From contig DHMZ01000121.1 in the NCBI GenBank assembly GCA_002406055.1, forward strand, positions 1 through 7,030: a stretch of DNA of 7,030 nucleotides. Direction: 5' to 3'. The notes beneath the pieces are model-generated. The model saw only the letters and a program-made list of their open reading frames with translations. It ran no database searches and was not told the origin of the DNA. This stretch comes from Spirochaetales bacterium UBA4629 (GTDB lineage: Bacteria; Spirochaetota; Spirochaetia; Sphaerochaetales; Sphaerochaetaceae). This document shows positions 1 to 6,201 of this stretch, one piece after another. Position numbers and translations under genes: made by a program. Positions within the stretch are counted from its first letter, which is position 1, and each line of letters opens with the position of its first letter.

Positions 1-58
1 TTAACTTTTTTTAAAAAATTTTATTATTTATTAATGTATTTTTTGTAATTTCTTTACG

Positions 59-99
59 TTACTTAAATTATTTTTTGCTTTTCTAATTTTGTTTATTAT
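59..99 (+). promoter_or_regulatory. weak candidate promoter for the flavoprotein gene
   Basis: TTACTT (59-64) and TCTAAT (82-87) are separated by 17 nt and resemble -35 and -10 elements. The -35 matches the consensus only partly, and the -10 differs at one position. Transcription would begin near 94 and leave a leader of about 30 nt. A second possible -10, TATTAT (94-99), has no well-spaced -35. The whole of 1-110 is extremely AT-rich, so such matches arise easily by chance. Confidence 0.25.
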
Positions 100-111
100 C
101 TTCACTATGAG

Positions 112-117
112 AAGGAG
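112..117 (+). promoter_or_regulatory. Shine-Dalgarno site of the flavoprotein gene
   Basis: AAGGAG lies 5 nt before the ATG at 123. It is one of the few G-rich stretches in an otherwise AT-rich leader. This fixes the start of the downstream gene and shows that the organism uses canonical SD initiation, in contrast to the jetA start. Confidence 0.8.
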
Positions 118-122
118 AAGCT

Positions 123-644
123 ATGAACACTCTAATTATAGCAGGAAGCCCAAGAGAGGGTATGTTTAGCGATAGAATTGCTGATATTTCCAAAGATATT
201 ACACAAGGAAAATTAGTTCACTTAAGAAAAACAAGAATAAATCCATGCCACGCATGTGACTATTGTAAAGATATAAATAAAGGCGAATGCATTCAAAAGG
301 ATGATATGCAACCTCTTTATAAAGATATTATAGATGCAGATACAATTGTAATTGTTTCTCCAATTTATTGGTGGCAAGTAACAGCGCAAACAAAACTTTT
401 TATCGATCGTCTTTATGCTTTGGATTATTCTCTCCTCGAAGGAAAGCGTTTTGTTGTAGTTCTTAATGGAGGAGAAAGTAACGATAACGACAGAGAGTAT
501 AAAATACTTCATGATGCTTTCTATGAGATGGCATCATATCTAAAGATGGAGTTAAAATATCTTGGAGTTGGAACAGGAAGTGAGGAGGACTGGACTAATA
601 AGAAAGATAAAATCAAGCTTTGGCTTGAAACAAATTTGAACTAA
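123..644 (+). CDS. flavodoxin-fold NAD(P)H-dependent oxidoreductase, iron-sulfur flavoprotein-like
   Basis: This 173-residue cytoplasmic protein belongs to the NADPH-dependent FMN reductase / flavodoxin-like superfamily, which binds FMN and transfers electrons from NAD(P)H. Visible features are an N-terminal beta strand leading into the phosphate-binding loop G-S-P-R-E-G (residues 8-13), then a cysteine cluster C42-x2-C45-x2-C48-x7-C56, then D-D-M (60-62). The motif S-P-I-Y-W-W (79-84) is followed by K91 and F-I-D-R (93-96), the usual flavin-contacting and dimer-side segment. The four-cysteine spacing fits the compact CX2CX2CX4-7C motif of archaeal and bacterial iron-sulfur flavoproteins, so a 4Fe-4S cluster is plausible but inferred. 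The physiological substrate cannot be read from the sequence. There is no signal peptide or membrane segment. The start is fixed by the strong SD 5 nt upstream. A hairpin and 55 nt separate it from jetA, so it is probably a separate transcription unit and not part of Wadjet. Confidence 0.88.
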   Translation: MNTLIIAGSPREGMFSDRIADISKDITQGKLVHLRKTRINPCHACDYCKDINKGECIQKDDMQPLYKDIIDADTIVIVSPIYWWQVTAQTKLFIDRLYALDYSLLEGKRFVVVLNGGESNDNDREYKILHDAFYEMASYLKMELKYLGVGTGSEEDWTNKKDKIKLWLETNLN

Positions 645-657
645 ATATATAGCTTTA

Positions 658-701
658 AAACCCAACGATTCCTTATAATGAGGAAAAGTTGGGTTTATTT
701 T
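658..701 (+). terminator. long hairpin with T-rich tail between the flavoprotein gene and jetA
   Basis: AAACCCAAC (658-666) pairs perfectly with GTTGGGTTT (688-696). Inside, TTCCTTA (669-675) pairs with TGAGGAA (679-685) with one G-T wobble and a 3-nt loop. The two stems are separated by a 2x2 internal loop (GA/AA). The 3' arm runs into TTTATTTT (694-701). It begins 13 nt after the flavoprotein stop codon, as expected for an intrinsic terminator. The T tract is interrupted by one A and is partly inside the stem, so strength is uncertain. The jetA start codon lies in its tail, so it could also act as an attenuator or an operator. Confidence 0.65.
674..679 (+). promoter_or_regulatory. TATAAT, candidate -10 element for the jet operon
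   Basis: A perfect -10 hexamer sits at the apex of the hairpin at 658-696. No good -35 lies 16-18 nt upstream: the sequence at 651-656 is AGCTTT. Transcription would start near 686 and leave only about 14 nt before the jetA TTG, so the mRNA would have almost no leader. If it is a real promoter, the flanking inverted repeat would be well placed as an operator. A chance match is possible in such AT-rich DNA. Confidence 0.3.
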
Positions 702-2202
702 GAGAGCGATATCAATTGGAGAAATTAACGAAATTATAAACAAAGACGCAGGTCTTAGTATCATTAGAGCTAAGAGTGCGCCTTTTGTAATTGCATTTTT
801 ATATAATACATTCTATCTCAACAGTGTTTCTTCTCTCACTTATGATGATTTTGCTTCAAAACTGGAGGTTTTTCTCTCTGAAAATAGCGAAGCTGAAGAC
901 GAATTTGAAAGAGAAATACAGGAAGATGAAGAAGAGCTAATATCGACAAAAGATATATCTAGTAGAATTAGAGCATATATCGAATCATGGCTTAGCGATA
1001 GAAAGCACTACATAAGACGTTATCGCAATCAAGAAAAAGTAGAGATTATAGAGCTTGATGCTGGACTATCGCGACTATTGCCATTTATTGCCAGAATCAT
1101 TAATAGCAATGAAATAACAACTGAAAGTAGCTTTAACTACATCCTTACCCAACTAAAAAGTCTTGCCAACAACATAAATAGAAATCCAAAAGAAAGAATT
1201 AAAGAACTAGAAAAACAAATTGAAGAACTACAGGCAGAGAAGGCGGAAATACAGAAAACAAATAAGGTAAAGACTTTTGACACAAGAAAAACAAAAGAGT
1301 ACCTAATGGACTTGGAAAAACATGGCAGAGAAATGCTTGGAGAATTTAGTCAGCTAGAGGAAAACTTTAGGCAAATTATGAATAACATTGCCATTAAGCA
1401 AGCCGATGTTGATGATAACAAAAAGATTCTTCTTGGTTACTCCCTTTCTCTTCATAAAGAACTCTACTCTTCTCCTCAAGGCCAGTCTTTTGAATCTTTC
1501 TGGGCCTACATGATGAGGAATCAAGAAGACCAGATAACACGTCTTACCGATGAAATTGAAGAAAACCTTAAACGAGAAGAGATAGATTATGACGACTCGT
1601 TTCTTCGCTCTCTTCGTTCTCTTTTTTATGATGCAGGTAAACGTGTTGTAAAAAAGAACTCAATTCTCACAGAAAGAATGAGTAAGGTAATGGCAACTAA
1701 AAGTAAGAGTGAAAGAAAAGGTCTAATAAAACTTCTTTCAGAGTTAAAGGCTACAGCAGCATCGCTAAAGAATAATGAAGAAGCTCAAGAGAAAATAACT
1801 ATGTCTCTTAATACAGAACCTGATTTGTCTTTTCCTCTTTCAAGAACATTACGATTAGAAAAAGAAGAAAACATCACACCTATTATTCTCTATGAAGACA
1901 AAACAAGTAACACCGATGCCATTAGAGCACTAAAGAGTGAATTTTATATAGATGAAAAGAAACTTGAAAACAACATTAATGAGTACTTCTTCTTAACAAA
2001 GAAAAGTTCCTTTACTCTCTCAGAGTTGGTCTCTTACTACCCTATTTTAAAGGGGCTTGAAGAGATAATCTATTACATATCACTAGCAGAAAAAAGAGAC
2101 ATCTATGCTATTAATAAAGAAAGAAAAGAAGAGATTACTTACTCTTGGAATGATAAGAGATATACAGTTCTACTTGATGAGGTAACTTTCTATGCAAAAT
2201 AA
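700..2202 (+). CDS. jetA: Wadjet subunit JetA (DUF3375, MksF/kleisin-like)
   Basis: JetA is the kleisin-like subunit that bridges the heads of the JetC SMC dimer and recruits JetB. At 500 residues it is full length for DUF3375. Recognisable family blocks, in order: I-I-R-A-K-S-A-P-F near residues 21-29; Y-I-E-S-W-L (93-98); a coiled-coil segment around 165-190; the hallmark L-G-E-F-S-Q-L-E-E-N-F-R (213-224); Q-G-Q-S-F-E-S-F-W (260-268); and a C-terminal winged-helix-like block T-L-S-E-L-V-x3-P-I-L-K-G-L-E-E (439-455). Residues about 57-80 are strongly acidic. The start is odd: the frame opens after a TGA at 679-681 and has no ATG before about residue 200. The conserved block near residue 20 demands an N-terminal start, so TTG at 700 is the best candidate. 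The only SD-like sequence (AGGA, 681-684) is 15 nt away and inside the hairpin. ATT at 697 or 733 is a less likely alternative. The end overlaps jetB by 11 nt. Confidence 0.92.
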   Translation: MRAISIGEINEIINKDAGLSIIRAKSAPFVIAFLYNTFYLNSVSSLTYDDFASKLEVFLSENSEAEDEFEREIQEDEEELISTKDISSRIRAYIESWLSDRKHYIRRYRNQEKVEIIELDAGLSRLLPFIARIINSNEITTESSFNYILTQLKSLANNINRNPKERIKELEKQIEELQAEKAEIQKTNKVKTFDTRKTKEYLMDLEKHGREMLGEFSQLEENFRQIMNNIAIKQADVDDNKKILLGYSLSLHKELYSSPQGQSFESFWAYMMRNQEDQITRLTDEIEENLKREEIDYDDSFLRSLRSLFYDAGKRVVKKNSILTERMSKVMATKSKSERKGLIKLLSELKATAASLKNNEEAQEKITMSLNTEPDLSFPLSRTLRLEKEENITPIILYEDKTSNTDAIRALKSEFYIDEKKLENNINEYFFLTKKSSFTLSELVSYYPILKGLEEIIYYISLAEKRDIYAINKERKEEITYSWNDKRYTVLLDEVTFYAK

Positions 2203-2839
2203 CACTTCATGGGCACCAGTTGCTATTAAACTTTTAAAAGGCCCTATCTACAAGACACAAGAAAAGAATGAGATTTGGAATACTCTTCTTAGTTATAGAA
2301 ATGCCATTAACGAATACTTTTCCACTATTGGCCTTGTTGTCTTTATCGATACAATTGATAATTATGCCTTTTTAGAACAAATTGATGACAACTTAGAACG
2401 AGGTATGGAAGATGAGTATACAACAGAGGAAAACTCCTATCAAAGTCTTCCTCGTTTAATAAAAAAAACACAGCTTTCATATAGTGCTTCAATGCTTCTA
2501 GTTCTTTTGCGCAACGAATTAGATAAAGCTGAAAATAACCAAAGCGAAAACGAAGCTATTATTCTCAGAAAAAGTGAAATATATGGACTATATAAGAGCT
2601 TTTCAAAAGACAAAGCAGATGAAACAAAGATGATAAAGAACTTAGATTCTACTCTACGTAGTCTATGTAAATTAACATATCTTTTTTGTCCCTCTGAAAA
2701 ACTTAATGGCACTATTATTGATGATGATACAGAATTTGAAATCTCTCCAATAATTAAAGCAAAGATAGATGCTAATTTTATGAAAGAATTACTAGAGAAA
2801 ATGAAGGCTACCATAAATAAGAACGAGGAAAAACAATGA
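2192..2839 (+). CDS. jetB: Wadjet subunit JetB (DUF4194, MksE/KITE-like)
   Basis: JetB is the small winged-helix KITE-type subunit that binds the JetA kleisin and contacts DNA in the JetABC motor. The 215-residue length is normal for DUF4194. Diagnostic blocks are A-I-K-L-L-K-G-P-I-Y (11-20), Y-A-F-L-E-Q (58-63) and L-P-R-L-I-K-K-T-Q-L-S-Y (86-97), followed by the hydrophobic helix M-L-L-V-L-L-R-N-E-L (101-110). Together these form the recognisable DUF4194 core. A weaker C-terminal part follows, ending in a Lys/Glu-rich tail. The ATG lies inside the last codons of jetA (11-nt overlap) and is preceded by GAGG at 2179-2182 with 9-nt spacing. The stop overlaps the jetC start as ATGA. An eight-A run at 2461-2468 lies within the conserved block. 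Annotation rests on the motif match and operon position. Confidence 0.92.
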   Translation: MQNNTSWAPVAIKLLKGPIYKTQEKNEIWNTLLSYRNAINEYFSTIGLVVFIDTIDNYAFLEQIDDNLERGMEDEYTTEENSYQSLPRLIKKTQLSYSASMLLVLLRNELDKAENNQSENEAIILRKSEIYGLYKSFSKDKADETKMIKNLDSTLRSLCKLTYLFCPSEKLNGTIIDDDTEFEISPIIKAKIDANFMKELLEKMKATINKNEEKQ

Positions 2840-5800
2840 GAGATCTTTTTAGCGACAATAATTCTGGTTATAGATTAAAAACCTTGCAATTATTCAATTG
2901 GGGTGTTTTTGATAAGAAAGTTGAAACCTTATTCTTCGACAGTAAATCTACAATCCTCACAGGTCTAAATGGTAGTGGTAAAACAACAACTGTTGATGCA
3001 ATCCTTACTCTTCTTATTCCTTATAATCTTCGCTTTTATAACCTGTCATCTGAAAGTAACAAAAAGCGAGAAAGAGATGAAGAGAACTACACACTAGGTG
3101 CCATTGGCTCAAAAGCTGATGGAGAAGGAAGTGTTAAAGAATACTTAAGAAAGAAGAATGAGGTTATCTCAATTATTAATGGCATCTTCTTTGAACCTGT
3201 TAGTGAAAAATATCTTTCTCTTTTACAGGTTAGATACTTCTCTGGTGAAGATTTAAAGTGTTTAAAGATAATTACTGAGAAGGAATTATTGATCGAAGAC
3301 ATAGAGAGCATTCTCGCGAAGAATAACACAAGAATAAGTCAGAACGCTAAATGGGTTAGATTCATTACAGAAGCCTATTCCTCTCGACTTTTTGATTCAT
3401 TTGCACAATACAAAAACTTTTTTATGGAAAAGTTTGGACTACAAAGCGATAATGCCCTAAAACTATTTGGGCAAACTGTAGGGCTTAAGGTCCTTGGCGA
3501 TGTTACTACCTTTATAAGGCAATACATGCTTAGTGACAAAAGTCCAATTTCTGAATATGAAACACTAAATAATGAGTTTTCAAATCTAACAGAGATTGAT
3601 AGAAAGATAAGACAGATAAAAAAACAAATTGAGATGCTCTCTAAGACAATATCTATTGGAGATGAATTTACACAAAAAGAGGTAAAGCTTAACTCTCTTC
3701 GAGATTGCCTTGAGGGCTTAGAAGGATGGTTTATCCTTCACTCACTACGCCTTAGTGAAGAAGAGATAAAAGAAACAGAAAATGAAGTATTAGCCATCTC
3801 ATCTACGATTAATGATAATGAAAAGGAGCAAAGAAGATTAAGAGAGCTTGAGCTATCTCTTTCATCAAGCAATAAGATTGCTGAAACAATAAGAGAATAT
3901 GAGAGAATAATTGAAAGATTAACTCTAGAAGAAGAGTCTAAGCATAATAAACTAAAAGAATATCAAAATATTTTATTCAGATTAAAATCTAATTCAGTTT
4001 CTTTGTCCTTTGAAAACACAAGTGATGATTTCTTTAATATTAAAAATGACACACCTTCTCTTATTGATAAATATGAAGAAGAAAATATACTTAATGAAAA
4101 AAACAGAGAAGAAATAATCAAGACAATCGCCTTAATAGATAGTGATATTACCCAAATTAAAGAAGAACTAGCTAGCTTAGAGCAAAGAGACAACAATATT
4201 CCTAAAGAGTTGATTAAGCTAAGAGAGATGATTGCAAACGAAACTGACGTTTCTATATCAAATCTACCTTTCTTAGGAGAATTAATTAGAGTAAAAGAGA
4301 GCGAAAAAGAATGGGAAAATACACTTGAAAGCCTATTAGAACCATACGCTCTATCGCTCCTTGTAGCACCAGATGATTTTGATAAAGTTCTCGGCTTTCT
4401 GAATAGCACAGACTTAAACGGAAAAATTGGTATCATTAAAAGAGAAAAAAACCTAGTTCTTGAAAGAAAAGAATCATTACTTCTTGAGAAAATTGAAATA
4501 AAAGATGAAAAGAAAGAGCTGCAACAATGGATTAAGGATTATCTAGGAGAAACTATAAACTATTCTTTTTCTCAAAACATAAACACTTTTAAGACTGAAG
4601 AGTACTCACTCTTAAAGAATAATCTAGTTAAAAACGAGAACTATATTCTCAAGAATGATACAAAGGATCCTCTTACAAAGAAAAATAATCATTACCTAGG
4701 TTGGTCAAATAAGAATAGAATTGAAGAGTTACACTTAGACCTATCTAATTTAGAAGACGAAAAATATAGTGAAGAAGAAACTAAAAGAAGATATGAAAGA
4801 ATCATTAAACAAAATAGCTATATAATTCGAGACCTAGACAGTCTAAAAAACTTTGAATCCTTTGATGACATAGATATTGCTTCAGTTCGTCTAAGCTTAA
4901 ATGAAAAGATAAAAGAAAAGGAAGAATTTATTAAGCAAAATCCTTCTTATCTAGATATTGAAAATAAACTACAAGAGATAAGACTCAACATAAATAAACT
5001 CTCTAATGAAAAAGATCAGTTAATTAAGGAAAAGACAGAAAAAGAAATAAGACTAAGAAACGCTAAAGATACTTACTCCAAACTCTCTGAAAACAAAGAG
5101 AAAAGCGAAAACAAAGTAGCCATTGAGACATTTGTCTCCTCTTACTCTTCTCTTTTAAAATATACTTGTCTCGATGAACTAAGAGAACTCTATAGTAAAC
5201 TATTCGATAGTCTAAGAAGAGAAAAAGAGAACAATGAAAATGCTTATTATGCTCTTAGGGAAGCTCTCATCTCATCTATGAAGGATTTTATCAATCCTCC
5301 TTTATCTATTAAACAAGATATTTCATGGCGTGGAGAATTTCCGTCCTTAATTGCAGATCCAGCCTACTATTCAGATTTTAAAAATCTATATATAGAGCTT
5401 AAGGATAATGATCTATCTCAATATACAGATGACTTCAATAATTACCTTGAGCAATCCCTCTCAAATGTAATTGGCACCCTTGCTGAAGCTTTAAATAGTT
5501 GGGATAAAGAGATAATCAATGCCATTAGAATACTTAATCGTAATCTTCAAATCATACCTTTTAATAAAGAAAAGAAGACACACTTAAGACTTGAAGCTAA
5601 AAATTTAAATGATAAAGACTACATTGTTTTTAGTAGAATGCTAAGAACAGCTATTCCAGATAGGATTAAGCTTAGAAATAGTAACGAGGATGAAAAGAAG
5701 TCAATATACAATGAGATAAAGGCCTTCCTTGATAAGTACAACAATGACACTATTCTTAGAAGAAAAGTTTTAGACTTAAGAAATAAGTATCGCTTTATTG

Positions 5801-6201
5801 TATATGAAGATACAGCAATGGAAAATGTTCGTATCTACTCGGACACAGCATCTCTCTCTGGAGGAGAGAAAGCAAAGCTTACTTTCACAATTCTTGCTTC
5901 AGCACTTTCTTATCAATATGGGTTAGATAGAGAGGAGGAAAAAGCTAAAGGGCCATTTAGATTTGTTATCCTAGACGAAGCATTCAGTAAGAGTGATAAC
6001 CTCAACAGCGAATACGCTCTATCCCTCTTTAAAGAGTTAGATCTTCAGCTAATGGTTGTTACTCCACGTAATGGTATTAATCTTGTTGAGGGCCATGTTT
6101 CTTCTCTTCACTTAATTGAGAAGAAAGCAAATAGTAATACTTCAACTATAAGTAGTATGACGATTGAGGAATATAGAGAGATAGATAATGGCATACAGTG
6201 A
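2836..6201 (+). CDS. jetC: Wadjet subunit JetC (SMC-like ATPase, MksB family)
   Basis: JetC is the SMC-type ATPase that dimerises and extrudes DNA loops in the Wadjet complex. At 1121 residues it has the short-SMC length typical of MksB/JetC. The N-terminal lobe has the family block L-F-N-W-G-V-F (19-25), Walker A G-L-N-G-S-G-K-T (43-50), R-E-R-D (78-81) and a Q-loop region with G-Q at 212-213, followed by F-I-R-Q-Y-M-L (226-232). A long Glu/Lys-rich coiled coil runs from about 240 to 470. The hinge-like region begins at N-L-P-F-L-G-E-L-I (476-484), and Y-L-G-W-S-N (620-625) is a further family-typical block. The second coiled-coil arm reaches to about 860. The C-terminal lobe has L-S-G-G-E-K (1007-1012), Walker B V-I-L-D-E (1044-1048) with catalytic E1048, and the D-loop region S-K-S-D (1051-1054). 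All ATPase motifs look intact. The start ATG overlaps the jetB stop (ATGA), with GAGGA 6 nt upstream. Confidence 0.96.
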   Translation: MRDLFSDNNSGYRLKTLQLFNWGVFDKKVETLFFDSKSTILTGLNGSGKTTTVDAILTLLIPYNLRFYNLSSESNKKRERDEENYTLGAIGSKADGEGSVKEYLRKKNEVISIINGIFFEPVSEKYLSLLQVRYFSGEDLKCLKIITEKELLIEDIESILAKNNTRISQNAKWVRFITEAYSSRLFDSFAQYKNFFMEKFGLQSDNALKLFGQTVGLKVLGDVTTFIRQYMLSDKSPISEYETLNNEFSNLTEIDRKIRQIKKQIEMLSKTISIGDEFTQKEVKLNSLRDCLEGLEGWFILHSLRLSEEEIKETENEVLAISSTINDNEKEQRRLRELELSLSSSNKIAETIREYERIIERLTLEEESKHNKLKEYQNILFRLKSNSVSLSFENTSDDFFNIKNDTPSLIDKYEEENILNEKNREEIIKTIALIDSDITQIKEELASLEQRDNNIPKELIKLREMIANETDVSISNLPFLGELIRVKESEKEWENTLESLLEPYALSLLVAPDDFDKVLGFLNSTDLNGKIGIIKREKNLVLERKESLLLEKIEIKDEKKELQQWIKDYLGETINYSFSQNINTFKTEEYSLLKNNLVKNENYILKNDTKDPLTKKNNHYLGWSNKNRIEELHLDLSNLEDEKYSEEETKRRYERIIKQNSYIIRDLDSLKNFESFDDIDIASVRLSLNEKIKEKEEFIKQNPSYLDIENKLQEIRLNINKLSNEKDQLIKEKTEKEIRLRNAKDTYSKLSENKEKSENKVAIETFVSSYSSLLKYTCLDELRELYSKLFDSLRREKENNENAYYALREALISSMKDFINPPLSIKQDISWRGEFPSLIADPAYYSDFKNLYIELKDNDLSQYTDDFNNYLEQSLSNVIGTLAEALNSWDKEIINAIRILNRNLQIIPFNKEKKTHLRLEAKNLNDKDYIVFSRMLRTAIPDRIKLRNSNEDEKKSIYNEIKAFLDKYNNDTILRRKVLDLRNKYRFIVYEDTAMENVRIYSDTASLSGGEKAKLTFTILASALSYQYGLDREEEKAKGPFRFVILDEAFSKSDNLNSEYALSLFKELDLQLMVVTPRNGINLVEGHVSSLHLIEKKANSNTSTISSMTIEEYREIDNGIQ

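Noticed and set aside
1..30. T and A runs at the left edge that might be the tail of a terminator.
   Set aside because: There is no G/C-containing stem within the window; the stretch is simply AT-rich.
222..512. Minus-strand frame opposite the flavoprotein gene; similar ones lie at 552-764, 2440-2814 and 3087-3329.
   Set aside because: All overlap clear plus-strand genes, have no convincing SD and encode low-complexity hydrophobic peptides.
678..728. ATG at 678 opening a 16-codon frame just before jetA, which could be a leader peptide or an alternative jetA start.
   Set aside because: It is in a different frame from jetA, has no SD upstream, and its ATG is inside the hairpin apex. A frameshift would be needed to join jetA and no slippery site is visible.
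2505..2518. 14-nt exact repeat TTTTGCGCAACGAA, also at 6237-6250, with the palindrome TTGCGCAA.
   Set aside because: Both copies encode L-R-N-E in frame within helices of unrelated proteins, and one such repeat in 7 kb is compatible with chance. No further copies or flanking structure were seen.
3963..4436. Long open frame on the minus strand within jetC (157 codons).
   Set aside because: It lies opposite the coiled coil and hinge of a well-supported JetC. Its translation is Ser/Leu/Ile-rich, as expected from the complement of Glu/Lys-rich codons, and it matches no family I recognise.
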